From JBNJEA01 sp051745395 (GTDB lineage Bacteria > Desulfobacterota > Desulfobacteria > Desulfobacterales > Desulfosalsimonadaceae): 15,924 nucleotides of DNA. The stretch covers positions 1 to 15,924 of the forward strand of contig JBNJEA010000068.1 of assembly GCA_051745395.1 (NCBI GenBank). The letters are read 5' to 3'. Position numbers and translations under genes: made by a program. Shown here piece after piece: positions 1-7,260 of this stretch (its first letter is position 1; every line of letters begins with the position of its first letter). The notes below the pieces were generated by a model. It was not told the origin of the DNA and made no database searches. It worked only from the letters and a program-made list of their open reading frames with translations.

Positions 1-1692
1 GGCCAGGACGCGGTGGAGGAGGTCCGGGAAAACCCGTACCGGCTGGCCTATGATATCGCCGGCATCGGGTTTTTGACCGCAGACCGGATCGCGTTCAAAC
101 TCGGCTTTGAAAAAAACGATCCGCTGCGGATCAAGGCCGGCATCTTATACGTGTTACACGATCTTTCCGAAGACGGCCATGTCTACTATCCCTATGAGTC
201 CCTGATCGGAAAATGTGAAGAGATCCTCGAAGTCGAACCCGACACCGTGGCCGAAGCCATCGCTGCGGCGGCCGGGGAAAACCTCATCGTTATCGAGGAC
301 ATCAATCCTTCCATCGAGTCTTTCCGGGAAAACCAAAAGGCTGTGTATCTGGCCCGGTTCCATGTCGCCGAATCCTGGGCGGCGCGGCATTTAAAGCGCA
401 TTGCCGCCGGGCCCAAAGCCATCCGCACCATCGATACCGGCCGCGCGCTTTCCTGGGTGCAGCAGCAGCTCCAGTTTGTGCTGGCGGAAAAACAAAATGC
501 CGCCATCGCATCGGCCGTAAAAAACAAGGCAATGGTGATCACCGGCGGGCCCGGCACCGGCAAGACCACCATTATCCGCGCGATTTTGCATATTTTTCAA
601 AAACTCCGCGTCAACATTCTCCTGGCCGCCCCCACGGGTCGTGCGGCCAAGCGCATGAGCGAAACCACCGGCCACCGGGCCGGCACCATCCACCGGATGC
701 TGTCTTATAACTTCGCAGCGGGCGGTTTTCAGAAAAACGAAAGCAACCCCCTGGCCTGTGATTTGTTGATCGTGGACGAGGCCTCGATGATCGACACGGT
801 GTTGATGTATCATTTGCTAAAGGCCGTTCCGTCGACCGCCACCCTGGTGATCGTCGGCGACGTCAACCAGTTGCCCTCGGTGGGCCCGGGCAATGTGTTA
901 AAAGATATTATTGCATCCGGTGCGGTTCCGGTGGTAGAGCTTTCCGAGATTTTCCGGCAGGCGCGCGCAAGCCGCATCGTGGTCAACGCCCATAAGATCA
1001 ACCAGGGCGTTGTCCCGAAAATCGATCCGGAAGACCGGGATACGGATTTTTACTTCATCGAGCAGACCGAGCCGGACCGGGTGGTCGACATTATCGTTGA
1101 AATCGTCTCCCGGCGCATCCCGTCGCGCTTTGGTTTTGATGCCGTCGATGACATCCAGGTGCTGTCTCCGATGCACAAGGGCGCTGCCGGTACCGGCAAC
1201 TTAAACGCGCAGCTCCAGGCGAGCTTGAACCCGAAAGACGACGCCCTGGCCGCCGGCGGATTTCGCTTTTGCGTCGATGATAAGGTGATGCAGATCCGCA
1301 ACAACTATGATAAGCAGGTCTTTAACGGCGATATCGGCCGCATCGCCGGCATTGCCGCAGAAACCCGAGAGGTGACCATCGACTATGACGGCCGCGGTGT
1401 GGCCTACGATTTCAACGAGCTCGACGAAGTGGTGCCGGCATACGCGGTGTCGGTGCACAAATCGCAGGGGTCGGAATTTCCCGTGGTGGTGATGCCGATT
1501 CTGACCCAGCATTATATCCTGCTGCAGCGCAATCTGATTTACACCGGCATAACCCGGGGGCGGCGCCTTGTGGTGCTGGTGGGGACGAAAAAAGCCCTGG
1601 CCATCGCCGTGAAAAACGACAAGCCCGGCCAGCGTTATACCCGGCTGGCCGAGCGGCTGCGGCCGAAACGTGAAAAGGAGCGATCCCTTTGA
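1..1692 (+). CDS. recD2: RecD2-type ATP-dependent DNA helicase, 5' truncated by window start
   Basis: This is a superfamily 1B 5'-3' DNA helicase of the RecD2 type, which works in DNA repair without RecB or RecC. The frame is open from base 1, so the first codon is outside the window. About 563 residues are visible, against roughly 720-740 for the family, so the N-terminal domain is missing. In order one sees a helix-hairpin-helix segment (IAGIGFLTADRIA, near bases 55-95), Walker A GGPGTGKTT (544-570), Walker B DEAS (about 775-786), GDVNQLPSVGPG (about 856-891), and the C-terminal motifs VSVHKSQGSEF (about 1447-1480) and YTGITRGRR. The helix-hairpin-helix separates RecD2 from RecD of RecBCD. 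The stop codon overlaps the trkA start, so the two genes are probably translationally coupled. The family call is firm. Confidence 0.93.
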   Translation, partial: GQDAVEEVRENPYRLAYDIAGIGFLTADRIAFKLGFEKNDPLRIKAGILYVLHDLSEDGHVYYPYESLIGKCEEILEVEPDTVAEAIAAAAGENLIVIEDINPSIESFRENQKAVYLARFHVAESWAARHLKRIAAGPKAIRTIDTGRALSWVQQQLQFVLAEKQNAAIASAVKNKAMVITGGPGTGKTTIIRAILHIFQKLRVNILLAAPTGRAAKRMSETTGHRAGTIHRMLSYNFAAGGFQKNESNPLACDLLIVDEASMIDTVLMYHLLKAVPSTATLVIVGDVNQLPSVGPGNVLKDIIASGAVPVVELSEIFRQARASRIVVNAHKINQGVVPKIDPEDRDTDFYFIEQTEPDRVVDIIVEIVSRRIPSRFGFDAVDDIQVLSPMHKGAAGTGNLNAQLQASLNPKDDALAAGGFRFCVDDKVMQIRNNYDKQVFNGDIGRIAGIAAETREVTIDYDGRGVAYDFNELDEVVPAYAVSVHKSQGSEFPVVVMPILTQHYILLQRNLIYTGITRGRRLVVLVGTKKALAIAVKNDKPGQRYTRLAERLRPKREKERSL

Positions 1693-3050
1693 AAATTATC
1701 ATCATCGGCGCCGGCGAGGTGGGCTATCATATTGCCAGTCGCCTGGCCTATGAAAACAAGGATGTCGTGGTGATCGACAAGGACCCGGATGCGATCAAGC
1801 GCATATCCGATGATATCGATGTCGAGGCCATCCACGGGTCGGGCAGCAGCCCGGTGGTGTTAAAGCAAGCCGGCTTGAAGGAAGCCGAAATCCTGCTGGC
1901 GGTCACCGACAGCGACGAGGCCAACCTGGTGGCCTGCCTGATGGCCGACGTGATATCGGCGACCACGAAAAAGCTGGCCCGGATCCGCGGCGGCGATTTT
2001 GACCAGTACCATCAAATTTTCCAGGAGTATGCGCCTCATATCGATACGGTGATCAACCCGGAAATCGAGGTGGTCAAAACCATCGAACGATTTTTAAGCG
2101 TGCCCGGGGCGGTCGATGTCAGCGATTTTGCCGAGGGGCGGTTGCGGTTTGTCGGCCTTTACCTGCATCAGGGCAACCGGCTGGCCGGCATTAACCTGTC
2201 CGAACTGCCGGAAAAAATCGGGCAGCGCGCCCTGGTGGCCGCCGTGGTGCGAAACGAGGAGTTAATCATCCCCAGCGGCGACAACCGGCTGCTGGCCGGC
2301 GACCTGGTCTATTTTATCAGTGAAAACAAGGGGCTGCCCCCCATTTTAAAGGCCTTTGACAAGGAGTCCAAGCCGATCAAGCGGACCATGATCGTCGGCG
2401 GCGGCCGCATCGGTACCCGCCTGTCGCTTGCGATGGAAAAAAGCGGGATCCAGACCAAAATCATCGAACGCTCCCCCGGCCGGTGCAGCGAACTGGCCGA
2501 GCAGATGAAAAAGGCGGTGGTGATACAGGGCGACGGCTCGGACCAGCGCCTGCTGATGGAGGAAAACATCGCCCAGATGGATGCCGTCATCACGTTGACC
2601 GACGACGAGGAAACCAACATTCTGGTCTCGCTGCTGGCCAAGCGGATGGGGGCGGCCAAGACCATTACCCGGTTAAACAAGTTCAGCTACTTTCCGCTCA
2701 TGCCGGCCATCGGCATCGAACAGGTGGTCAGTCCGCGTTTGTCGGCCATTAACACGATTTTGCAGCACATTCGCCGCGGCAAGGTCCTTTCCGTGCGGAC
2801 GTTAACCGATGAGCAGGCCGAGGTGCTCGAAGCCGAGGCCCTGGAAACCTCCGATATCGTCGGAAAGCCGTTGCGCAAGTCCTCCTTGCCCAACGGATCG
2901 CTGGTCATCGGCATCATCCGGGAAGGCCATGTGATTATCCCGTCCGGCGACAGTGTGATCGAACCCGGCGACCGGATCATCATTTTCGCCAAGCGGCAGG
3001 TGGTAGCCAAGATTGAAAAGATCCTGACCGTCAAGCTGGAGTTTTTCTAA
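1689..3050 (+). CDS. trkA: TrkA, cytoplasmic NAD-binding regulator of the Trk potassium uptake system
   Basis: TrkA is the peripheral cytoplasmic subunit that gates the TrkH potassium channel in response to nucleotides. The 453 residues form two RCK repeats. Each has a Rossmann NAD-binding half followed by a TrkA_C half. The first glycine loop is GAGEVG at residues 7-12, with an acidic end of beta-2 (VVVIDKD). The second starts at about residue 234 (MIVGGGRIG) and is followed by a GDGSD motif. Length matches the usual ~450-460 residues. The start is TTG at 1689, which overlaps the recD2 stop as TTGA. AAAGGAG at 1674-1680 lies 8 nt upstream and supports this start. trkH begins 2 nt after the stop, so this is one operon. 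Family knowledge and context agree. Confidence 0.95.
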   Translation: MKIIIIGAGEVGYHIASRLAYENKDVVVIDKDPDAIKRISDDIDVEAIHGSGSSPVVLKQAGLKEAEILLAVTDSDEANLVACLMADVISATTKKLARIRGGDFDQYHQIFQEYAPHIDTVINPEIEVVKTIERFLSVPGAVDVSDFAEGRLRFVGLYLHQGNRLAGINLSELPEKIGQRALVAAVVRNEELIIPSGDNRLLAGDLVYFISENKGLPPILKAFDKESKPIKRTMIVGGGRIGTRLSLAMEKSGIQTKIIERSPGRCSELAEQMKKAVVIQGDGSDQRLLMEENIAQMDAVITLTDDEETNILVSLLAKRMGAAKTITRLNKFSYFPLMPAIGIEQVVSPRLSAINTILQHIRRGKVLSVRTLTDEQAEVLEAEALETSDIVGKPLRKSSLPNGSLVIGIIREGHVIIPSGDSVIEPGDRIIIFAKRQVVAKIEKILTVKLEFF

Positions 3051-3052
3051 AC

Positions 3053-4501
3053 GTGCGCTGGCCTTTTGTGTTTCAGCACGTGGGCGTGCTTGTGTTTTTT
3101 CTGGGATCGACCCTGATCTTTCCCGTCGGGTTTGCGCTGTATTTCGACGACGGCAGCATGTCGGCGCTGATCCAATCCATGGTCATCACCATGGCCTTCG
3201 GCGGCGTGGTCTATGGCGTGTTTCGCCGGGAAAAAACCGAGTTCATCAGCCAGCGCGAAGGCATGGCCATCGTGGCCATTGGCTGGACGGCGATCGGGGC
3301 GTTTGCCGCCCTTCCCTTCTACCTGGGTGGTGCCTTTGCGACCTTCGGCGATGCCTTTTTTGAAGCCGTATCCGGCTTTACCACCACCGGGGCCTCGGTG
3401 ATGACCGATGTGGAAGGCGTCCCCGAGGGGTTGCTGTTCTGGCGCAGCTTTATCCAGTGGCTCGGCGGCATGGGCATTATCGTGCTCTCGATTGCCATAT
3501 TGCCGTTTCTGGGCGTGGGCGGCTTTCAGCTCTACAAGGCCGAAGTGCCCAGCCCCATGCCGGATAAGCTAAAACCCCGGATCCGGGATACGGCCACGGT
3601 GCTGTGGAAAGTCTACGTGCTGTTTACCCTGCTGGAGCTGTTGCTGCTCATGGCCGGCGGAATGGGCTTCTATAATGCGATCTGCCATGCCTTGACCACC
3701 ATGCCCACCGGCGGTTTTTCCACGCAAAACCTCTCCATTGCCGGTTTTGACAGTCTCTATTTCGACATCGTGGTCATCGGGTTCATGTTTGTCGCCGGGA
3801 TCAATTTCGCCCTGCACTACCAGATGTTAATGGGCCGGCCGCTGGCCTACTGGCGCGATCCGGAATGCCGGTTTTTGCTCTTTTCGGTGCTGATTTTAAT
3901 CGGGGTGGTCTGTATCAGCATATTCGGCAGTGTGTATGAAAGCATTGGCGAGGCCCTGCGCTACGGGACGTTTCAAGTGGTCTCCATACTGACCACCACC
4001 GGCTATGCAACCGCGGATTATAACCAATGGCCGGCCGTGTCCAAGCTGATTTTGCTGCTGTGCATGTTTTTGGGCGGCTCGGCGGGATCGACCGCCGGCG
4101 GCATGAAAATGATGCGGATCATGTGTTGTTTTAAGTTCTGCTACAAGGAGCTGTTTCACCTGGTGCACCCCCACGCGGTCTCCTATGTGAAAATCGGGAG
4201 CAAAACCGTATCCGATGCCGTTATGGGCAGCATATTGGGGTTTCTCGGCCTTTACATGGGCCTTTTCGGCTTATGCTCCGTTCTGCTGGCCGGTATGGGC
4301 GTGGATTTCGTGACCTCTTTTTCCGCGGTGGCCGCCTCCATCGGCAACATCGGCCCGGGCCTGGCCATGGTGGGGCCGGCGGACAATTACGCCGATATTC
4401 CCTACATGGGCAAATGGCTGCTGTCCTGGTGCATGCTGCTGGGCCGCCTGGAAATCTATACCGTCATTATTTTTCTGGTGCCGGAATTCTGGCGCAAATA
4501 A
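3053..4501 (+). CDS. trkH: TrkH potassium channel/transporter subunit
   Basis: TrkH is the membrane-embedded potassium-conducting subunit that pairs with TrkA. The 482 residues match the family length of about 480. The sequence is hydrophobic throughout. It shows the four filter-type pore loops of the SKT superfamily: SGFTTTGAS, TTMPTGGFST, ILTTTGYAT and SIGNIGPG. The conserved GGSAGSTAGGMK segment precedes the last third. The start is GTG at 3053, 2 nt after the trkA stop. CTGGAG at 3036-3041 is a plausible ribosome-binding site inside the end of trkA. No separate promoter is seen between the genes. Membership of TrkH/KtrB is certain; TrkH is favoured over KtrB by length and by the adjacent two-repeat TrkA. 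Confidence 0.95.
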   Translation: MRWPFVFQHVGVLVFFLGSTLIFPVGFALYFDDGSMSALIQSMVITMAFGGVVYGVFRREKTEFISQREGMAIVAIGWTAIGAFAALPFYLGGAFATFGDAFFEAVSGFTTTGASVMTDVEGVPEGLLFWRSFIQWLGGMGIIVLSIAILPFLGVGGFQLYKAEVPSPMPDKLKPRIRDTATVLWKVYVLFTLLELLLLMAGGMGFYNAICHALTTMPTGGFSTQNLSIAGFDSLYFDIVVIGFMFVAGINFALHYQMLMGRPLAYWRDPECRFLLFSVLILIGVVCISIFGSVYESIGEALRYGTFQVVSILTTTGYATADYNQWPAVSKLILLLCMFLGGSAGSTAGGMKMMRIMCCFKFCYKELFHLVHPHAVSYVKIGSKTVSDAVMGSILGFLGLYMGLFGLCSVLLAGMGVDFVTSFSAVAASIGNIGPGLAMVGPADNYADIPYMGKWLLSWCMLLGRLEIYTVIIFLVPEFWRK

Positions 4502-4523
4502 GCGTCTTTTAACCGCCATGGCA

Positions 4524-4612
4524 TTTTCGCGCCAAGGCGCCAAGGCGCCAAGGCGCAAAGGCAAAAAGGAACAAAGTCATCCTTGGCGCTCTTGAGGGCT
4601 TTGCGCGAAAAA
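4524..4612. repeat. Inverted repeat with four tandem 8-bp units (REP-like)
   Basis: Between trkH and the tRNA promoter there are four tandem copies of GCGCCAAG at 4529-4560; the last copy is GCGCAAAG. An opposing arm contains CCTTGGCGC (4581-4589), complementary to GCGCCAAGG (4529-4537). It ends in GCTTTGCGCGAAAA (4599-4612), which mirrors the TTTTCGCGC that opens the left arm at 4524. The RNA could fold into a long imperfect hairpin after trkH. A related motif, TTTTCGCGCAAAG, recurs near 14758-14770, so this looks like a dispersed family rather than a gene-specific terminator. There is no T-run after it. Confidence 0.7.
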
Positions 4613-4698
4613 AGGAAAATAAATCGGCGACCCGTGCCTTACTGGAGCCGATCGGATAACCGGATTGAAAAAATCGGAAAACGGATTATGTTTTTGGG

Positions 4699-4727
4699 TT
4701 GACAGGAAACCCATAAAATTATATACA
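4699..4727 (+). promoter_or_regulatory. Sigma-70-type promoter for the tRNA pair
   Basis: TTGACA (4699-4704), a 17-bp spacer and TATACA (4722-4727) make a near-consensus promoter. Transcription would begin about 4734, some 15 nt before the tRNA-Lys 5' end. Position and strength fit a stable-RNA promoter. Confidence 0.8.
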
Positions 4728-4748
4728 GAGCACTTTGTTGAGCAGTGC

Positions 4749-4824
4749 GGGCCGTTAACTCAGTTGGTAGAGTATCTGCCTTTTAAGCAGAGAGTCGCTG
4801 GTTCGAGCCCAGCACGGCCCACCA
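4749..4824 (+). tRNA. tRNA-Lys (anticodon TTT)
   Basis: A complete 76-nt cloverleaf can be drawn by hand. The acceptor stem GGGCCGT (4749-4755) pairs with ACGGCCC (4814-4820). The anticodon stem TCTGC/GCAGA closes the loop CTTTTAA, which places TTT at 4782-4784. GGTTCGAGCC forms the T arm. The discriminator A and the CCA end (4822-4824) are encoded in the DNA. tRNA-Glu follows 14 nt later on the same predicted transcript. Confidence 0.97.
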
Positions 4825-4838
4825 GCTTCCCATATTGC

Positions 4839-4916
4839 GTCCCCATCGTCTAGCCCGGTCCAGGACACCGGCCTTTCACGCCGGCGACAGGGGTTCAAAT
4901 CCCCTTGGGGACGCCA
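4839..4916 (+). tRNA. tRNA-Glu (anticodon TTC)
   Basis: The acceptor stem GTCCCCA (4839-4845) pairs with TGGGGAC (4906-4912). The anticodon stem CCGGC/GCCGG closes the loop CTTTCAC with TTC at 4875-4877. The T arm is GGGGTTCAAATCCCC. The CCA end (4914-4916) is encoded. It is cotranscribed with tRNA-Lys and followed by a terminator. Confidence 0.97.
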
Positions 4917-4925
4917 CCTTTATAT

Positions 4926-4972
4926 AAACTCCACTTGATCATGTGTAATGGTTATGTGGAGTTTTTCTTTTT
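4926..4972 (+). terminator. Rho-independent terminator of the tRNA unit
   Basis: AAACTCCAC (4926-4934) pairs perfectly with GTGGAGTTT (4956-4964) around a 21-nt loop. A T-rich tract (TTTTTCTTTTT) follows at once. It lies 10 nt after the tRNA-Glu CCA end. The loop is longer than usual. Confidence 0.8.
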
Positions 4973-5059
4973 GCCGCCATTATCTTCCTTCATACCTTGA
5001 ACCTTCTCCGTGATTTTCTTTAGCAGACGAGCGCGGAAAGAATGCATCCGGTGTTCCGG

Positions 5060-5088
5060 TTGACGCTTTTCGTAACCGTCATTAGAAT
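5060..5088 (+). promoter_or_regulatory. Sigma-70-type promoter for the macro-domain/SDR operon
   Basis: TTGACG (5060-5065), a 17-bp spacer and TAGAAT (5083-5088) differ from consensus at one base in each box. The predicted start is near 5095, giving a short leader that carries AAGGAGG at 5105-5111. The gap between the tRNA terminator and this promoter (about 4973-5059) shows nothing I can support. Confidence 0.7.
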
Positions 5089-5120
5089 TTGTAAACAAAT
5101 ATCCAAGGAGGTGCATGTTT

Positions 5121-5663
5121 ATGGCCAAAAAGGACATTAAGGGCAAAACCGTTGAATGCGTGCAGGGCGATATTGCAAATCAGCCGGACATGGACGCCGT
5201 GGTGAATGCGGCAAATGCCCAGCTTCTCATGGGAGGCGGCGTGGCCGGCGCCATCCACCGGGCCGCAGGGCCGGGGCTGGAAGAAGAGTGCCGGCCGCTG
5301 GCGCCGATCGAGCCCGGCCAGGCGGTGATCACCGGCGCGCATAACCTGCCCAACCGGCATGTGATCCATTGTCTGGGACCGGTTTATGGCAGAGACACTC
5401 CCCCTCACCAACTGCTGGCCGAATGTTACCGCAATGCTTTGCACCTGGCCGAACAAAACGGGCTGAGTTCCGTGGCTTTTCCGGCCATTTCCACGGGGGC
5501 ATTCGGATATCCCGTGGAACCGGCGGCACGGATCGCTCTGCAAACAATGGTCCAAGAGCTTCCGGAGATGCAATCGGTTCGAAAGGTGCGCTTTGTTTTG
5601 TTCAGCGGCGCGGACCAGCAGGTATATGAGCAGCTTTTCGAAGAAATGGCGGACGGAAAGTGA
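5121..5663 (+). CDS. Macro-domain protein, probable ADP-ribosyl or O-acetyl-ADP-ribose hydrolase
   Basis: Macro domains bind ADP-ribose. This MacroD/YmdB-like branch removes acetyl groups from O-acetyl-ADP-ribose or mono-ADP-ribose from proteins. Nearly the whole 180-residue product is the domain. It shows QGDI near residue 15, DAVVNAAN (25-32), GGGVAGAIHRAAG (38-50) and the distal loop FPAISTGAFGYP. The binding-pocket Asn and the glycine-rich loop are present, so activity is plausible. I chose ATG at 5121 because AAGGAGG (5105-5111) then has a 9-nt spacer. The in-frame ATG at 5115 would leave only 3 nt. The stop overlaps the start of the SDR gene by 4 nt, so the two are coupled. The cellular target is unknown. 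Confidence 0.88.
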   Translation: MAKKDIKGKTVECVQGDIANQPDMDAVVNAANAQLLMGGGVAGAIHRAAGPGLEEECRPLAPIEPGQAVITGAHNLPNRHVIHCLGPVYGRDTPPHQLLAECYRNALHLAEQNGLSSVAFPAISTGAFGYPVEPAARIALQTMVQELPEMQSVRKVRFVLFSGADQQVYEQLFEEMADGK

Positions 5664-6508
5664 AAGCAGCCCAAAACATTTGTCTGGTGACCGGGGCGAC
5701 GTCGGGTATCGGGATGGCGACGGCCCAAAAAATGGCGAAAAAGGGGTTTGCAACGGTTGTGGTGGGCCGGGACCCGGAAAAATGTGAAAAGGTTTGCAGA
5801 AAGATCAGACGCCAGGCCCCCGGCGTCAGCGTATCGTTTTTAACGGCCGACCTGTCGGCCCAGGATGAAGTCCGGCGGCTGGCGGACCAATTCCTGCAGC
5901 GCTTCGACAAACTCGATGTGCTGGTCAACAACGCCGGGGCGCGGTTTTTGAACCGCCATGTCACCGTCGACGGCCATGAAATGACCTTTGCCCTCAATCA
6001 TCTGGCTGCATTCCTGTTGACCCGACTGCTGGCCCGTCCCCTGGAAAAGGCCGGAAACGCCCGCATTATCAACGTCTCTTCCGGTGCGCACAAGGGCGTT
6101 GAGATCGATTTTTCAGATCCGCAGCACGAGAGATGCTACCATGGCAAGCTGGCCTATCAGCGGTCCAAACTGGCCAACCTGTTGTTTACCTATGAACTGG
6201 CCGAACGGATGCAGGGCACCGGCGTCACCGTCAATGCCATGGCCCCGGGCGGTGTTATGAGCAACTTTTCCAGAAACAACGGCTGGTTGAGCTGGGCCAG
6301 GCACGTGACCGCCCACATTGTTGCAGGCGACCTTATCACCCCGGCAAAAGCCGCGGAAACCATAGTGTATATGGCGACTTCGCCAGAGTTGGAGGGGGTT
6401 TCCGGGCGGTATCTTTTCAACAGACAGCCGGTCGCCTCCTCCGAGGCCTCCTATGATCGTACAAGCGCGAAACGCCTGTGGGAGATCAGCACGGCACTCA
6501 CCGCGTAA
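5660..6508 (+). CDS. Short-chain dehydrogenase/reductase, retinol-dehydrogenase-like
   Basis: This is a 282-residue NAD(P)-dependent oxidoreductase with a single Rossmann fold. The cofactor loop TGATSGIG covers residues 11-18. NNAG is at 90-93. The catalytic serine is S140 or S141 in NVSSGAHKG, and YQRSK places Tyr166 and Lys170. The spacing between serine and tyrosine, and the segment LAYQRSKLANLLFTYELA, resemble the RDH11-14/WWOX-like branch, which acts on lipophilic aldehydes, ketones or alcohols. VVVGRD after beta-2 has an Arg that hints at NADP(H); this is inference. The start is GTG at 5660, overlapping the macro-domain stop as GTGA. No terminator is obvious after it. The substrate cannot be read from the sequence. 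Confidence 0.9.
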   Translation: MKAAQNICLVTGATSGIGMATAQKMAKKGFATVVVGRDPEKCEKVCRKIRRQAPGVSVSFLTADLSAQDEVRRLADQFLQRFDKLDVLVNNAGARFLNRHVTVDGHEMTFALNHLAAFLLTRLLARPLEKAGNARIINVSSGAHKGVEIDFSDPQHERCYHGKLAYQRSKLANLLFTYELAERMQGTGVTVNAMAPGGVMSNFSRNNGWLSWARHVTAHIVAGDLITPAKAAETIVYMATSPELEGVSGRYLFNRQPVASSEASYDRTSAKRLWEISTALTA

Positions 6509-6515
6509 AGGCCGT

Positions 6516-6544
6516 TTGACAAATCGCCAAAGGCAACCGATAAT
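6516..6544 (+). promoter_or_regulatory. Strong sigma-70-type promoter for the zinc-ribbon protein gene
   Basis: TTGACA (6516-6521), a 17-bp spacer and GATAAT (6539-6544) give 11 of 12 consensus bases. It lies 8 nt after the SDR stop. The predicted start near 6551 leaves a leader of about 109 nt. That leader holds the palindrome GGGTATACCC and a 6-bp hairpin ATGCGC/GCGCAT (6627-6632/6643-6648) close to the start codon. Confidence 0.75.
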
Positions 6545-6659
6545 ATCGCCATTTAAGGGGTTTCGGTATCGTATTGGGTATACCCGGCGGGTTTCGGGCT
6601 GTTCTTGCGGCCCTGCCGGAAAAGGAATGCGCAATTGCGAAGGCGCATCATAGGCGAAA

Positions 6660-7163
6660 ATGGCTGACACCGATTTCAACCGCGATATTTACATCTGCTC
6701 CTGCTGCGGCGCCGTATCGATTGCACCGAGCCGGACGTGTCCCCAATGCGGCGCCGATGAGCGCACCGGCTGGACCAAAAGCGCCCGTGTCGGATCTGCC
6801 CGGCGCCGCACCATACGCCGGGTTGCAAAATCCGGACGGATGGTGGTGCGCCGGTATTGGCGGACCGCGGTCGCCGGGATCACGGCGGCGGCGTTTTTAT
6901 CTCTTCTGCTACCCGGCGGCGGATACCCGGCCGCAATCGGGGGTGTTTTGGCCTTGAGTGCCGTTGTCTACGGGCTGTATCGCATCTTTTCTTCCCGCCG
7001 TCCTGGAAATCAAAAGCGGCTTTACCGGCGGCTGCTGAAACTGGCCCGGGGCGACCGGGATCTGGTCGAGCGCATGATTGAAAATGAACGAAGAAGGTCG
7101 CCGGCCGCCGGCCGGGAGGAGTTGATGCAGGACGCGATATATCGGTGGGAACGCGATCTTTAG
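6660..7163 (+). CDS. Zinc-ribbon membrane protein of unknown function
   Basis: I do not recognise a named family for this 167-residue protein. The N-terminus has a zinc-ribbon pattern, CxxC at residues 13-16 (ICSCCG) and 27-30 (CPQCG). An Arg/Lys-rich stretch (about 38-67) follows. Two hydrophobic segments (about 68-83 and 87-108) separated by PGGG look like a membrane hairpin, so ribbon and tail should both be cytoplasmic. The last 50 residues are charged and end in the pattern L..LARGDRDLVERMIENER, then AIYRWERDL. From memory, similar tails occur in cyanobacterial proteins of unknown function. ATG 6660 follows only a weak GAAGG (6639-6643). The gene has its own promoter and terminator, so it is a single-gene unit. 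Confidence 0.72.
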   Translation: MADTDFNRDIYICSCCGAVSIAPSRTCPQCGADERTGWTKSARVGSARRRTIRRVAKSGRMVVRRYWRTAVAGITAAAFLSLLLPGGGYPAAIGGVLALSAVVYGLYRIFSSRRPGNQKRLYRRLLKLARGDRDLVERMIENERRRSPAAGREELMQDAIYRWERDL

Positions 7164-7191
7164 GCCGGCCCGGGCCGCCGGCCGTTTTTTT
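7163..7191 (+). terminator. Rho-independent terminator after the zinc-ribbon protein gene
   Basis: GGCCGGC (7163-7169) pairs perfectly with GCCGGCC (7177-7183) around a 7-nt loop. A G and seven T follow (7185-7191). The hairpin begins in the stop codon itself. Confidence 0.85.
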
Positions 7192-7216
7192 GCAGGCACC
7201 CCCCGTATGACCGGAT

Positions 7217-7245
7217 ACTGCCGGTCGCTTCCAATGGCCGGCAGT
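7217..7245. other. Hairpin between convergent genes
   Basis: ACTGCCGG (7217-7224) pairs perfectly with CCGGCAGT (7238-7245) around a 13-nt loop. It lies between the convergent ends at 7163 (+) and 7261 (-). It has no T-run on either side, so a role as 3' end of the minus-strand transcript is only possible. Confidence 0.4.
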
Positions 7246-7260
7246 TAAAGGCGACAGGGC

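Noticed and set aside
4749..4972. tRNA genes as an integration site for a mobile element
   Set aside because: No integrase, no direct repeat of a tRNA end and no change of gene type are visible on either side.
4952..5146. 64-residue minus-strand frame between tRNA-Glu and the macro-domain gene
   Set aside because: It crosses the tRNA terminator and the macro-domain promoter and has no credible start signal; a decayed gene cannot be excluded but is not supported.
6627..6653. Eight-codon leader peptide before the zinc-ribbon protein
   Set aside because: The only ribosome-binding sequence (AAGGA) touches the ATG with no spacer, and no attenuator follows.
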